Of a DNA stretch of 13,067 bases, positions 1 to 8,194 are shown in pieces. This DNA comes from Stenotrophomonas sp. (lineage in GTDB: Bacteria; Pseudomonadota; Gammaproteobacteria; Xanthomonadales; Xanthomonadaceae). Below the pieces are notes generated by a model. That model did not search any database. It was not told where the DNA came from and worked only from the letters and a program-made list of their open reading frames with translations. Where the stretch lies: the NCBI GenBank assembly GCA_003484865.1, contig DMZT01000157.1, positions 2,376 through 15,442 of the forward strand, read 5' to 3'. Made by a program: the position numbers and the translations under genes. How positions within the stretch are numbered: the first letter of the stretch is position 1; every line of letters begins with the position of its first letter.

Positions 1-746
1 CCCTGGCGCTGCTGGAAGCCGTACGCGATTACTGGAAGGCGCTGCCGGACGACAAGGGCCAGGCGTTCCGCTTCCTGCACGTCTCCACCGATGAGGTCTA
101 CGGCACCCTCGGCGAGACCGGCAAGTTCAGCGAGACCACCCCGTATGCGCCCAACTCGCCGTACTCGGCGTCCAAGGCGGCCTCGGACCATCTGGTGCGC
201 GCGTTCCACCACACCTACGGGCTGCCGGTGCTGACCACCAACTGCTCCAACAACTACGGCCCGTACCACTTCCCCGAGAAGCTGATCCCGCTGGTGATCG
301 CCAAGGCCCTGGCCGGCGAACCGCTGCCGGTCTACGGCGATGGCAAGCAGGTGCGCGACTGGCTGTTCGTCAGCGACCACTGCGAAGCGATCCGCACCGT
401 GCTGGCCAAGGGCCAGATCGGTGAGACCTACAACGTCGGCGGCAACTCCGAGAAGCAGAACATCGAAGTGGTGCAGGCGATCTGCGCACTGCTCGATGCA
501 CGCCGCCCGCGTGAGGATGGCCAGCCGCGCGCCAGCCAGATCACCTACGTGACCGACCGCCCCGGCCATGACCGCCGCTACGCGATCGATGCCTCCAAGC
601 TCAAGGACCAGCTGGGCTGGGAGCCGAAGTACACCTTCGAGCAGGGCATCGGCTTCACCGTGGACTGGTACCTGGACAACCAGGACTGGGTCAACGGCGT
701 GCTCGACGGCAGCTACCGCCTGCAGCGCATCGGCACCACCGCCTGA
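1..746 (+). CDS. rmlB: dTDP-glucose 4,6-dehydratase RmlB, 5'-truncated by the window
   Basis: The enzyme converts dTDP-glucose to dTDP-4-keto-6-deoxyglucose, the second step of dTDP-L-rhamnose synthesis in the cytoplasm. The frame is open from the window edge (first whole codon at 3) to TGA 744-746, giving 247 residues. The family is about 350 long, so roughly the first 100 residues, including the Rossmann glycine motif, lie upstream. The catalytic Thr-Asp-Glu triad is seen in STDEVYG (codons 87-95), followed by the SDR Tyr/Lys pair in YSASK (162-176). Further on are the conserved [14 protein letters not shown] stretch and [15 protein letters not shown], which contacts the nucleotide sugar. 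An in-frame GTG at 195 is an internal valine codon, not the start. It leads the rml operon within the window, and rmlA follows after 31 bp. The identification is secure; only the start is unseen. Confidence 0.96.
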   Translation, partial: LALLEAVRDYWKALPDDKGQAFRFLHVSTDEVYGTLGETGKFSETTPYAPNSPYSASKAASDHLVRAFHHTYGLPVLTTNCSNNYGPYHFPEKLIPLVIAKALAGEPLPVYGDGKQVRDWLFVSDHCEAIRTVLAKGQIGETYNVGGNSEKQNIEVVQAICALLDARRPREDGQPRASQITYVTDRPGHDRRYAIDASKLKDQLGWEPKYTFEQGIGFTVDWYLDNQDWVNGVLDGSYRLQRIGTTA

Positions 747-777
747 GCGCGGTGATCACCAGACAGAGGACAACCGC

Positions 778-1665
778 ATGACTCAACGCAAGGGCATCAT
801 CCTCGCAGGTGGTTCGGGCACGCGCCTGTATCCGATCACCAAGGGCGTCAGCAAGCAGCTGCTGCCCGTGTACGACAAGCCGATGATCTACTACCCGCTC
901 AGCGTGCTGATGCTGGCCGGGATCCGCGACGTGCTGATCATCAACACGCCGCACGAGCAGGCGCTGTTCCAGAGCCTGCTCGGCGATGGCTCGCAGTGGG
1001 GCATGAACATCGAGTACGCCGTGCAGCCGAGTCCGGACGGGCTGGCGCAGGCCTACCTGATCGGCAAGGACTTCATCGGCGGCAAGCCGAGCTGCCTGGT
1101 GCTGGGCGACAACATCTTCCACGGTCATGGCCTGCGTGAAGTGCTGCGCAATGCCGACCAGCGCGATACCGGTGCCACGGTGTTCGGTTACTGGGTCAAT
1201 GATCCGGAGCGCTACGGCGTGGCCGAATTCGACAAAGCCGGCAAGGTCATCGATCTGGTCGAGAAGCCCGAAAAGCCGCGTTCGAACTATGCCGTCACCG
1301 GCCTGTACTTCTACGACGGCAACGCCAGCGATTACGCCGCGGAGCTGAAGCCGTCGCCGCGCGGCGAGCTGGAGATCACCGATCTCAACCAGCGTTACCT
1401 GCGCGAGGGCAACCTGCATCTGGAAGCGCTGGGTCGTGGCTATGCGTGGCTGGATACCGGCACCCACCAGTCGCTGCTGGAAGCCTCCAACTTCATCGAG
1501 ACCATCCAGACCCGCCAGGGCCTGCAGGTCTGCTGCCCGGAAGAAATCGCCTTCGGCCAGGGCTGGATCAACGCCGAGCAGCTGGAGAGGCTGGCAGCGC
1601 CGCTGATCAAGAACGGCTACGGCCAGTACCTGCACACGCTGGCTGTGCGAGGAGTGGTGCCGTGA
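778..1665 (+). CDS. rmlA: Glucose-1-phosphate thymidylyltransferase RmlA
   Basis: It joins dTTP and glucose-1-phosphate into dTDP-glucose, the entry and feedback-controlled step of the dTDP-rhamnose pathway. The 295-residue protein has the usual family length. GGSGTRLYP (11-19) is the nucleotide-binding loop with Arg16. Lys26, Asp111 in LGDNIF, Lys163 in VEKP and Asp226 in WLDTGTH fit the catalytic and Mg-binding positions known for the family. The ATG at 778 was chosen because the protein then begins a few residues before the sugar-nucleotide loop and an AGAGGA ribosome site lies at 765-770. The frame stays open upstream, but that part only overlaps rmlB. The stop overlaps the rmlC start, which suggests translational coupling. 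Confidence 0.97.
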   Translation: MTQRKGIILAGGSGTRLYPITKGVSKQLLPVYDKPMIYYPLSVLMLAGIRDVLIINTPHEQALFQSLLGDGSQWGMNIEYAVQPSPDGLAQAYLIGKDFIGGKPSCLVLGDNIFHGHGLREVLRNADQRDTGATVFGYWVNDPERYGVAEFDKAGKVIDLVEKPEKPRSNYAVTGLYFYDGNASDYAAELKPSPRGELEITDLNQRYLREGNLHLEALGRGYAWLDTGTHQSLLEASNFIETIQTRQGLQVCCPEEIAFGQGWINAEQLERLAAPLIKNGYGQYLHTLAVRGVVP

Positions 1666-2219
1666 AGATTGTCGAAACCAAGCTGCCGGGTTGCGTGGTG
1701 ATCGAGCCGGCCGTGTTCGGCGACGAGCGCGGCTTCTTCTTCGAGACCTGGAACGCGGCCCGCTTCGGTGAGCATGGACTGCCGACGAAATTCGTACAGA
1801 GCAACGTCTCCAGCTCGTCCAAGGGCGTGCTGCGCGGCCTGCACTATCAGTGGCCGCGGCCGCAGGGCAAGCTGGTCAGCGTGCTTGAAGGCGAAGTCTA
1901 CGACGTGGCGGTGGATATCCGTCGTGGCTCGCCGACCTTCGGCCAGTGGGCCGCCGTGGTGCTGAGCGCGGAGAACAAGAAGCAGTTCTGGATTCCGGAA
2001 GGCTTCGCGCATGGTTTCGCCGTGCTGTCCGAACGGGCGATTTTCAGCTACCTCTGCACCGAGGTGTACCTGAAGGACTTCGACGCCGGCGTCCGCTGGA
2101 ACGATGCCGACATCGCCGTCGACTGGCCGATCAGCGCACCCACGCTGTCGGCCAAGGACGAGTCTGCGCCGTTCCTGAAGGACATCGCCGAGGACCGCCT
2201 GCCGGTCTACCAGCCGTGA
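1662..2219 (+). CDS. rmlC: dTDP-4-dehydrorhamnose 3,5-epimerase RmlC
   Basis: This cupin enzyme epimerises C3 and C5 of dTDP-4-keto-6-deoxyglucose to give the L-rhamno form. The 185-residue product is of normal size. LRGLHYQ (58-64) carries the catalytic His61, GFAHGF (115-120) is a cupin strand, and Tyr130 in IFSYLCT fits the second catalytic residue of the family. FGDERGFF (19-26) matches the substrate-binding start of RmlC proteins. The GTG at 1662 overlaps the rmlA stop by 4 nt, with a strong GAGGAG at 1649-1654, seven bases upstream. Starting there gives the expected N-terminus ([10 protein letters not shown]). The stop overlaps rmlD in the same manner. Confidence 0.96.
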   Translation: MKIVETKLPGCVVIEPAVFGDERGFFFETWNAARFGEHGLPTKFVQSNVSSSSKGVLRGLHYQWPRPQGKLVSVLEGEVYDVAVDIRRGSPTFGQWAAVVLSAENKKQFWIPEGFAHGFAVLSERAIFSYLCTEVYLKDFDAGVRWNDADIAVDWPISAPTLSAKDESAPFLKDIAEDRLPVYQP

Positions 2220-3106
2220 CGATCCTGCTGCTGGGGGCCAATGGCCAGCTTGGCCAGGAACTGCGACGCGCACTGGCCCCGCTGGGTACGATCGTGGCGA
2301 CCACCCGCAGTGGCGCGCTGCCCGATGGCAGCGCGTGCGAAGTGGCCGACTTCGATCAGCCCGCCTCGCTGGCCGCACTGCTGGACCGCGTCCGGCCGAC
2401 GGTTGTGGTCAATGCCGCCGCCTACACCGCGGTGGACCGGGCCGAGGACGACCGGGAGGCGGCTTTCCGTGCGAACGCCGAAGCCCCCGGTGTACTGGCG
2501 CACTGGTGCGCGCAGGCCGGCGTCCCGTTGGTGCATTACTCCACCGATTACGTGTTCGACGGGCAGGGCACGCGCCCGTACCGGGAAGACGATGCGACCG
2601 CCCCGCTGGGCGTGTATGGCGCCAGCAAGCTGGCCGGTGAGCAAGCCATCCGTGCGGCCGGTGGACGCCACCTGATCTTCCGCACCGCGTGGGTATACGC
2701 TTCCCACAGCGCCAACTTCCTGCGCACGATGCTGCGGGTGGGGGCGGAGCGCGACGTACTGCGCGTGGTGGCGGATCAGGTTGGTACGCCGACGCCGGCA
2801 GCGTTGATTGCCGATGTGACCGCGCAGGCGCTGCAGCACGACGGCGCACTGTCGGGCACGTGGCATCTGACCGCCAAAGGCGAGACCAGCTGGCACGGCT
2901 TTGCCGAAGCGATCTTTGCGGACGCGGTCGCAACAGGCGTGCTGCCGCGGGCACCGATCGTCGAGGCGATCTCCACGGCCGAGTACCCGACGCCGGCCAA
3001 GCGCCCCGCCTATTCGCACCTGGATGTGGCGAAGCTGGAGCAGGATTTCGGTGTCAGCTTGCCAAGCTGGCAGGAAGGACTGAAGCGGGTCATCGCGGAC
3101 TGCTGA
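2216..3106 (+). CDS. rmlD: dTDP-4-dehydrorhamnose reductase RmlD
   Basis: It performs the last step, NAD(P)H-dependent reduction to dTDP-L-rhamnose, the donor for rhamnose in LPS O-antigen and other glycans. The 296-residue short-chain dehydrogenase begins with the Rossmann motif GANGQLG (7-13). NAAAYTAVDRAE (66-77), STDYVFDG (109-116, Thr110) and YGASK (Tyr134/Lys138) give the catalytic Thr/Tyr/Lys set. The GTG at 2216 overlaps the rmlC stop by 4 nt; the ribosome site is weak, so translation probably depends on ribosomes finishing rmlC. It is the last gene of the operon: seven bases after the stop comes a REP-like palindrome, then a terminator. Confidence 0.95.
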   Translation: MTILLLGANGQLGQELRRALAPLGTIVATTRSGALPDGSACEVADFDQPASLAALLDRVRPTVVVNAAAYTAVDRAEDDREAAFRANAEAPGVLAHWCAQAGVPLVHYSTDYVFDGQGTRPYREDDATAPLGVYGASKLAGEQAIRAAGGRHLIFRTAWVYASHSANFLRTMLRVGAERDVLRVVADQVGTPTPAALIADVTAQALQHDGALSGTWHLTAKGETSWHGFAEAIFADAVATGVLPRAPIVEAISTAEYPTPAKRPAYSHLDVAKLEQDFGVSLPSWQEGLKRVIADC

Positions 3107-3113
3107 CCCAGGC

Positions 3114-3187
3114 GTAGAGCCACGCCACGCGTGGCTGACGCGGTGTCAGGATTCCAGGCAGGGCAGCCACGCATGGCGAGGCTCTAC
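3114..3187. repeat. Inverted pair of GTAG-headed REP palindromes (SMAG-like)
   Basis: Two 24-nt copies face each other: 3114-3137 on the plus strand and 3164-3187 on the minus strand, matching at 22 of 24 positions and separated by 26 nt. Each starts with GTAG, followed by a short stem-loop. In the first copy the stem AGCCACGC/GCGTGGCT (3118-3125 with 3129-3136) is perfect around a 3-nt loop; the second has one mismatch in the same stem. A GTAG head plus an imperfect palindrome is the hallmark of the SMAG family of REP elements in Stenotrophomonas maltophilia, thought to be moved by RAYT transposases. Paired copies can fold into one long hairpin in RNA. The family assignment is from memory of the consensus. 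Confidence 0.8.
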
Positions 3188-3194
3188 CCGCAAT

Positions 3195-3228
3195 AAAAAA
3201 AACCCGGCCTTGGCCGGGTTTTCTGTTT
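3195..3228. terminator. Bidirectional intrinsic terminator between rmlD and xanB
   Basis: A GC-rich palindrome of 20 bases (3201-3220, AACCCGGCC/GGCCGGGTT arms) is flanked by eight A residues on the left (3195-3202) and by TTTTCTGTTT on the right (3219-3228). Read from either strand it is a stem followed by a U-rich tract. This fits a shared stop for the convergent rmlBACD and xanAB transcripts. Confidence 0.88.
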
Positions 3229-3244
3229 ATCTGTCTGGCGTCGA

Positions 3245-4648
3245 TCAGGTACGCCCGTACGTGTCTTCGAACCGCACGATATCGTCCTCTCCCAGATAGC
3301 TGCCGGACTGCACTTCGATCAGCTCCAGCGGCAACTTGCCCGGGTTCTTCAGGCGATGGGTCACGCCCAGCGGGATGTACGTGCTCTGGTTCTCGGTGAG
3401 CAGCAGCACTTCTTCACCCCGCGTGACTTCGGCGGTGCCGCTGACCACGATCCAGTGCTCGGCACGGTGGTGGTGCATCTGCAGGCTCAGCGTTGCGCCC
3501 GGCTTGACCGTGATGCGCTTGACCTGGAAGCGGGCGCCATTGTCGATCGAGTCGTAGGCGCCCCACGGGCGGTACACCTTGCGGTGCCAGGTCGCTTCGG
3601 GACGGCCATCGGCCTTGATCCGGGCGACCACCTGCTTGATCTCCTGCATGCGGTCGCTCTTGCCGACCATGACCGCATCATCGGTCTCGACCACGATCAC
3701 GTCATCCAGGCCGACCAGCGCGATCAGGCGCTCGCCGTAGGCGAAGGTGTTGCGGCAGTCGATCGCGATCACGTCGCCGTGGTGCGCGTTGCCCTCGCCA
3801 TCCTGTTCGGACACGTCACGCAGCGCGGTCCACGAACCGACATCGTTCCAGCCGGCATCCAGCGGCACGACCACGGCGTCGGCGGTCTTTTCCATCACCG
3901 CGTAGTCGATGGAATCCGACGGCACGGCGGCGAAGGCGTCTTTGTCCAGGCGGGTGAAATCGCTGTCGCGGCGCGCCTGCTGCCAGGCGGTGCGGCTGCC
4001 GGCCAGCATGGCGGGATTGAACGTCTCCAGCTCGGCCAGGAAGCGCGAGGCCTTGAACAGGAACATGCCGCTGTTCCAGAAATACTCGCCCGACTGCACG
4101 TACGCGCTGGCGGTTTCCGCATCCGGCTTCTCGACAAACCGATCCACGGCGCGTACATCACCACCGGAAGCGGCCTTGATATAGCCGTAGCCCGTTTCCG
4201 GGCCGGTCGGCACGATGCCGAACGTCACCAGCTTGCCGGACTCCGCGGCCGGTACCGCACGCAGTACGGCAGCACGGAACGCCTGTTCGTCGGCGATTAC
4301 ATGGTCCGACGGCAGCACCAGCAGCAGCGCATCATCACCGTCGCGGGTCGCTTCCAGCGCGGCCACCGCGATCGCCGGGGCGGTGTTGCGGCCAATCGGC
4401 TCCAGCAGGATTGCCTGCGGCTGCACGCCCAGCTGCTGCAGCTGCTCGGCGGCGACGAAGCGGTGCTCCTCGTTGGCGACGATCAGCGGCGCGCGGCCGG
4501 CGATCGCTGCCACACGCTGCCAGGTGGCCTGCAGCATGGTCTGTTCGCCGGCCAATGCCAGGAACTGCTTGGGGTAGGACTCGCGCGACAGTGGCCACAG
4601 GCGGGTGCCGGAGCCGCCGGAAAGGATGACGGGAAGAAGGTTCTGCAT
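3245..4648 (-). CDS. xanB: Bifunctional mannose-6-phosphate isomerase / mannose-1-phosphate guanylyltransferase (GDP-mannose pyrophosphorylase)
   Basis: The enzyme interconverts fructose-6-phosphate and mannose-6-phosphate and joins mannose-1-phosphate to GTP, giving GDP-mannose for LPS and exopolysaccharide. The 467-residue length is typical of type II bifunctional enzymes. The guanylyltransferase half has [12 protein letters not shown] (11-22), LPSDHVI (112-118) and FVEKP (171-175). A C-terminal cupin isomerase domain (about 355-467) carries [10 protein letters not shown] (390-399) with the metal-binding histidines. The ATG at 4648 puts the nucleotide loop at the normal distance from the N-terminus; an in-frame ATG at 4741 would add 31 residues that lie over the end of xanA and look like read-through. 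The gene follows xanA after 16 bp and ends at the shared terminator. Confidence 0.96.
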   Translation of the reverse strand: MQNLLPVILSGGSGTRLWPLSRESYPKQFLALAGEQTMLQATWQRVAAIAGRAPLIVANEEHRFVAAEQLQQLGVQPQAILLEPIGRNTAPAIAVAALEATRDGDDALLLVLPSDHVIADEQAFRAAVLRAVPAAESGKLVTFGIVPTGPETGYGYIKAASGGDVRAVDRFVEKPDAETASAYVQSGEYFWNSGMFLFKASRFLAELETFNPAMLAGSRTAWQQARRDSDFTRLDKDAFAAVPSDSIDYAVMEKTADAVVVPLDAGWNDVGSWTALRDVSEQDGEGNAHHGDVIAIDCRNTFAYGERLIALVGLDDVIVVETDDAVMVGKSDRMQEIKQVVARIKADGRPEATWHRKVYRPWGAYDSIDNGARFQVKRITVKPGATLSLQMHHHRAEHWIVVSGTAEVTRGEEVLLLTENQSTYIPLGVTHRLKNPGKLPLELIEVQSGSYLGEDDIVRFEDTYGRT

Positions 4649-4664
4649 GGTGGGGGTACTCGCC

Positions 4665-6014
4665 TCAGGCGTCCTTGAGCAATTGGGAAATTTCATCGGT
4701 GCGTGCGCGCAGCAGCGCTGCGTCGCCGCGGGTTTCAACATTCAGGCGCAGCAGCGGCTCGGTGTTGGAACTGCGCAGGTTGAAGCGCCACTCGCCGAAA
4801 TCGGCGCTGATGCCATCGGTGTGGTCCAGTGCCGGCGCCTGCGCGGCGTAATGCTCCATCACGCGGGCGACGGAGCGCTTGGCATCGGCGACCTTGAAAT
4901 TGATCTCGCCACTGCACGGGAACTTCTGCATGCGCGCTTCGACCAGATCGGCCAGCGAGCGGCCGGACTCGGACACCAGCGCGGCGATCAGCAGCCACGG
5001 GATCATGCCGGAATCGGCGTAGGCGAACTCGCGGAAATAATGGTGCGCACTCATCTCGCCGCCGTAGACGGCATTCTCCGAGCGCATTTTTTCCTTGATG
5101 AACGCGTGGCCGCTCTTGCACAGCACCGGCTGGCCACCGGCTTCCTCGACCATTTCCACTGTGTTCCAGGTCAGGCGCGGGTCGTGCACGATCTTGCCGC
5201 CGGGCTGGCGCGCGAGGATCGCCTGGGCAAGCAGACCGACCAGGTAATAGCCTTCGATGAAGCGGCCGTTATGGTCGAAGAAGAAGCAGCGGTCGAAGTC
5301 GCCATCCCAGGCGATGCCGAAGTCCGCGCCATGCTCGCGCACGGCCTGTGCGGTGAGCTCGCGGTTTTCCGGCAGCAGCGGATTGGGGATGCCGTTCGGG
5401 AAGCTGCCATCGGGCTCGTGGCAGATGCGGATGAACTCCAGCGGCAGGTGCGGGGCGAGCAGATCCACGATCGTGCCGGCGCCGCCGTTGCCGGCATTGA
5501 CGACCAGCTTCAAGGGCTTGAGGGCCTTGGGCTCGATGTAGCTCAGCAGGTGCGCGATGTAGGCGCTCTTGTCCGGATGCGACTGCAGGCCGGCGCTCGG
5601 CTCGGCGGCGGGGGCCTGGTCGGCCTCGACCGCATCGGAGATCGCGAACAGGCCGGTATCGGAGCTGATCGGGCGGGCCTGCTCCTTGACCAGCTTCATG
5701 CCGTTGTAATCCATCGGATTATGGCTGGCGGTGACCATGACCCCGCCGGCCGCCTTCAGGTGGTCCACCTGGAAATAGACTTCCTCGGTTCCGCACAGCC
5801 CGATGTCGAGCACCTCGCGGCCGGCGCCGCGCAGGCCGGCTGCCAGCGCATCCTGCAGGGCCCCGCTGGTGAGGCGGACATCGTGGCCAACCACCACCGT
5901 GCCGGGCGACAGCTGCGCCGCCAGGGCCACGCCGATGCGACGGGCCAGATCTTCGTTCAGTTCATCCGGAACCCGGCCGCGGATGTCGTACGCCTTGAAT
6001 GCGGGGAGCGTCAT
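4665..6014 (-). CDS. xanA: Phosphomannomutase / phosphoglucomutase XanA (SpgM in Stenotrophomonas)
   Basis: It interconverts the 6- and 1-phosphates of mannose and glucose through a phosphoserine, supplying mannose-1-phosphate to XanB and glucose-1-phosphate to RmlA. The 449 residues cover the whole alpha-D-phosphohexomutase fold. TASHNP (95-100) has the phosphorylated Ser97. DGDFDR (237-242) provides the Mg ligands Asp237, Asp239 and Asp241. GEMSAHHYF (319-327) is the sugar-binding loop with the Glu/Ser pair, and RSSNTEP (414-420) is the phosphate-binding loop. The N-terminus, ending in KAYDIRG, is at the standard position for the ATG at 6014, and an AGAAGGA ribosome site lies eight bases before it. 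In Stenotrophomonas the orthologue is called spgM. The dual activity is inferred from family and context. Confidence 0.95.
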   Translation of the reverse strand: MTLPAFKAYDIRGRVPDELNEDLARRIGVALAAQLSPGTVVVGHDVRLTSGALQDALAAGLRGAGREVLDIGLCGTEEVYFQVDHLKAAGGVMVTASHNPMDYNGMKLVKEQARPISSDTGLFAISDAVEADQAPAAEPSAGLQSHPDKSAYIAHLLSYIEPKALKPLKLVVNAGNGGAGTIVDLLAPHLPLEFIRICHEPDGSFPNGIPNPLLPENRELTAQAVREHGADFGIAWDGDFDRCFFFDHNGRFIEGYYLVGLLAQAILARQPGGKIVHDPRLTWNTVEMVEEAGGQPVLCKSGHAFIKEKMRSENAVYGGEMSAHHYFREFAYADSGMIPWLLIAALVSESGRSLADLVEARMQKFPCSGEINFKVADAKRSVARVMEHYAAQAPALDHTDGISADFGEWRFNLRSSNTEPLLRLNVETRGDAALLRARTDEISQLLKDA

Positions 6015-6174
6015 CTATTCAGTCCTTCTGACAGTCAGCGCACTAGTTTAGCCGCTGCCGTGTATGGGAATCGTTTTCACCGGGGCGGGCCGGGTCAATG
6101 CCGGAGCCCGGGGGCAGGGAAAGCCCCGGGCAATGGCTACAATGGCCGCTTACATCAACGAGGTGAGGGCGTAG
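6015..6174. promoter_or_regulatory. Divergent intergenic region between xanA and the CoA transferase
   Basis: These 160 bp must hold the promoters of both neighbours. On the plus strand TACAAT (6138-6143) is a good -10 box, placing the start of the scoA mRNA near 6150, and GAGGG at 6165-6169 is its ribosome site. No TTGAC-like -35 box stands at the right spacing. For xanA the best -10 guess is TAAACT (complement of 6045-6050), also without a convincing -35. A GC-rich inverted repeat at 6106-6131 lies where the scoA -35 box would be. Confidence 0.5.
6106..6131. repeat. GC-rich inverted repeat upstream of the CoA transferase -10 box
   Basis: GCCCGGGG (6106-6113) and CCCCGGGC (6124-6131) form perfect 8-bp arms around a 10-nt centre, and a further GCC/GGC pair (6100-6102 with 6135-6137) extends it after a small internal loop. 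There is no T-tract on either side, so it does not look like a terminator. It ends six bases before TACAAT and covers the -35 position, which would suit an operator, but chance is possible at this GC content. Confidence 0.4.
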
Positions 6175-6909
6175 ATGAGCAAGTCCCCAGACAACGCCGG
6201 GCGACGTGGAAAGCAGTACGCCAGTGCGGCTGAAGCGCTGCAAGGCGCCATCGCCGATGGCCAGACCCTGGCGGTCGGCGGGTTCGGCCTGTGCGGTATT
6301 CCCGAGGCCCTGATCGCCGCGCTGCGCGATTCCGGTGCCAAGGATCTGACCGTGATCTCCAACAATGCGGGCGTGGATGGCTTTGGCCTCGGCCAGCTGC
6401 TGGCGACGCGCCAGATCCGGAAAATGATCTCGTCCTACGTGGGCGAGAACAAGGAATTCGAGCGCCAGTACCTGGCCGGTGAGCTGGAGCTGGAGTTCAA
6501 CCCGCAGGGCACCCTGGCCGAGCGCCTGCGTGCCGGCGGCGCCGGCATCCCGGCGTTCTTCACCGCAACCGGCTACGGCACGGTGGTGGCCGAGGGCAAG
6601 GAAACCCGCGAATTCGATGGCAAGCACTACGTGATGGAGACCGCGCTGCGCGCCGACGTCGCGCTGGTCAAGGCGTGGAAGGCCGACGAGGCCGGCAACC
6701 TGGTGTTCCGCAAGACCGCGCGCAACTTCAACCCGGCCTGCGCGATGGCCGGCAAGCTGTGCATCGTGGAAGTGGAAGAGGTGGTGCCGGTGGGCAGCAT
6801 CGACCCGGACCAGGTGCATCTGCCGGGCATCTACGTGCACCGCATCGTGCACAACCCGCACCCCGAGAAGCGTATCGAACAGCGTACCGTGCGCCAGGAG
6901 GCGAACTGA
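6175..6909 (+). CDS. scoA: 3-oxoacid CoA-transferase, subunit A (LpsI-like)
   Basis: This is the alpha subunit of a family I CoA transferase, likely succinyl-CoA:3-oxoacid CoA transferase, which moves CoA between succinate and acetoacetate or a related acid in the cytoplasm. The 244-residue protein shows [14 protein letters not shown] (36-49), the family signature around the CoA-binding loop, then ISNNAGVDG (60-68), and FNPACAMAG in the C-terminal half. The ATG at 6175 directly follows an in-frame TAG, so no earlier start is possible nearby, and GAGGG stands five bases upstream. It is followed by subunit B after one base. In Xanthomonas the equivalent pair next to xanA is named lpsIJ. The exact substrate cannot be read from sequence. 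Confidence 0.9.
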   Translation: MSKSPDNAGRRGKQYASAAEALQGAIADGQTLAVGGFGLCGIPEALIAALRDSGAKDLTVISNNAGVDGFGLGQLLATRQIRKMISSYVGENKEFERQYLAGELELEFNPQGTLAERLRAGGAGIPAFFTATGYGTVVAEGKETREFDGKHYVMETALRADVALVKAWKADEAGNLVFRKTARNFNPACAMAGKLCIVEVEEVVPVGSIDPDQVHLPGIYVHRIVHNPHPEKRIEQRTVRQEAN

Positions 6910-6910
6910 G

Positions 6911-7543
6911 ATGGCCTGGACCCGCGATGAAATGGCACAGCGCGCCGCGCGCGAACTGACCGACGGCGCCTACGTGAACCTGGGTATTGGCCTGCCGACC
7001 CTGGTCGCCAACCACATTCCCGACGGTGTGGATGTCTGGCTGCAGTCCGAAAATGGCCTGCTCGGCATCGGCCCGTTCCCGACCGAGGCCGAGGTCGACG
7101 CCGACCTGATCAATGCCGGCAAGCAGACGGTGACCGCACGCGCGGGCGCCAGCTACTTCGGCAGCCACGACAGCTTCGCGATGATCCGCGGCGGCCACAT
7201 CAACCTGGCCATCCTCGGCGCGATGCAGGTCACCGACAAGGGCGACCTCGCGAACTGGATGGTGCCGGGCAAGATGGTCAAGGGCATGGGCGGGGCGATG
7301 GATCTGGTCGCCGGCGTGCAGCGCGTGGTGGTGCTGATGGAGCACACCGCCAAAAGCGGCGAGCACAAGATTCTGCCCGAGTGCAATCTGCCGCTGACCG
7401 GTGTCGGCGTGGTGGACCGCATCATCACCGACCTTGCCGTGTTCGATGTCACTGACACGGGCCTGGTGCTGGTCGAGGCGGCTCCGGGCGTGGGTATGGA
7501 TGAGTTGAAGGAAAAGACCGGCGTGGCCTTCGTCCAAGCCTGA
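6911..7543 (+). CDS. scoB: 3-oxoacid CoA-transferase, subunit B (LpsJ-like)
   Basis: This is the catalytic beta subunit of the same transferase. The 210-residue protein has [17 protein letters not shown] (21-37) and then [12 protein letters not shown] (46-57), in which Glu47 is the residue that forms the glutamyl-CoA thioester in this family. [14 protein letters not shown] and the following GNL/DLAN-type segment are further family landmarks. The start ATG is one base after the subunit A stop and has AGGAGG nine bases upstream, so the two subunits should be made together in equal amounts. A perfect-looking hairpin follows shortly after the stop. Subunit assignment is firm; the acid substrate is inferred. 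Confidence 0.9.
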   Translation: MAWTRDEMAQRAARELTDGAYVNLGIGLPTLVANHIPDGVDVWLQSENGLLGIGPFPTEAEVDADLINAGKQTVTARAGASYFGSHDSFAMIRGGHINLAILGAMQVTDKGDLANWMVPGKMVKGMGGAMDLVAGVQRVVVLMEHTAKSGEHKILPECNLPLTGVGVVDRIITDLAVFDVTDTGLVLVEAAPGVGMDELKEKTGVAFVQA

Positions 7544-7556
7544 TTGCCATTGCCGC

Positions 7557-7583
7557 CGTGGTGTCCGTTCAACGGGCACCACG
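7557..7583 (+). other. Intergenic hairpin between scoB and alkB
   Basis: CGTGGTGTCCG (7557-7567) pairs with CGGGCACCACG (7573-7583) across a TTCAA loop: eleven pairs, one of them a G-U wobble in RNA. It starts 13 bases after the scoB stop and ends about 20 bases before the alkB start. No U-tract follows, so it is a weak candidate for termination. It could protect the 3' end of the scoAB message or dampen read-through into alkB. Confidence 0.5.
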
Positions 7584-7603
7584 CTGGCTCCTGAGGGAAG
7601 GCC

Positions 7604-8194
7604 ATGGACCTGCATCTGCGCGACGCTGAAGTGAGTTGGCACCGTCACTGGCTCTCCCGCGACACCGCCGACACCCTCCAGCGCACGCTCCGCGACGACG
7701 TCCCATGGGAGGTGCACACGATCCGGATGTTCGGCCGCCAGGTCGATTCCCCGCGCCTGAGCTGCTGGATGGGCGACCCGGCCGCGCGCTACCGCTATTC
7801 CGGTACCGAATTCGTGCCGCAGCCCTGGCATCCGGCGCTGCTGCCGCTGCGCGATCAGCTGGCGGCCTGCTGTGGCCATGCGTTCAACAGCGTGCTGCTC
7901 AACCGCTACCGCGATGGCGATGATGGGATGGGCTGGCACAGCGACAACGAGCCCGAACTGGGGCCGGCACCGGTGATCGCGTCATTGAGTCTGGGCGCGG
8001 CGCGGCGGTTCCTGCTGCGGCGCCGGGACGACCATGCGAAGAAGGCCGAGGTCCTGCTGGACCATGGCGATCTGCTGGTGATGGGCGGGCAGACCCAGCG
8101 CCATTACCAGCATTCGCTGCCGAAGAGCGCCCGGCCGCTGGCCGAGCGCCTGAATCTCACGTTCCGCTGGATCAACGCACCCGGGCAGGGGTGA
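7604..8194 (+). CDS. alkB: AlkB-family 2-oxoglutarate/Fe(II)-dependent dioxygenase
   Basis: Proteins of this family remove alkyl groups from bases in DNA or RNA by oxidative demethylation. The 196-residue product is the compact, catalytic-core-only form. Iron ligands are His112 and Asp114 in WHSDNEP and His170 in YQHSLPK. NRY (100-102) and the final RLNLTFR (182-188, Arg182 and Arg188) bind 2-oxoglutarate. FGRQVDSPR (43-51) resembles the nucleotide-recognition lid of short AlkB proteins. The ATG at 7604 has a GAGGGAAGG ribosome site immediately before it. The gene is on the same strand as scoAB, but a 60-bp gap with a hairpin separates them. Its last 23 bases overlap the 3' end of the opposing lipoprotein gene. 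Whether it repairs alkylated DNA or modifies another substrate is unknown. Confidence 0.92.
   Translation: MDLHLRDAEVSWHRHWLSRDTADTLQRTLRDDVPWEVHTIRMFGRQVDSPRLSCWMGDPAARYRYSGTEFVPQPWHPALLPLRDQLAACCGHAFNSVLLNRYRDGDDGMGWHSDNEPELGPAPVIASLSLGAARRFLLRRRDDHAKKAEVLLDHGDLLVMGGQTQRHYQHSLPKSARPLAERLNLTFRWINAPGQG

Noticed and set aside
195..197. GTG as a start for a short RmlB
   Set aside because: The frame is open and clearly RmlB-like upstream to the window edge, including the catalytic TDE and YSASK motifs; this GTG is an internal valine.
691..1635. A 314-codon minus-strand open frame opposite rmlA
   Set aside because: Low-complexity shadow of rmlA with no motif and no ribosome site that would fit the rml operon layout.
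4649..4741. N-terminal extension of XanB by 31 residues
   Set aside because: The extension overlaps the end of xanA, has no family likeness, and the ATG at 4648 gives the standard N-terminus and length.
4605..6233. A 542-codon plus-strand open frame opposite xanA
   Set aside because: It runs antisense through the whole of xanA, shows no family motif, and reaches into the start of scoA. It is a shadow of the coding strand.
7557..7583. Intrinsic terminator after scoB
   Set aside because: The stem is good but the following bases are GC-rich with no run of T, so I kept it only as a hairpin of unknown role.
6728..7939. A 403-codon minus-strand open frame spanning scoA, scoB and alkB
   Set aside because: It crosses three well-supported genes in antisense and has a His/Ala/Gly-rich composition without domains.
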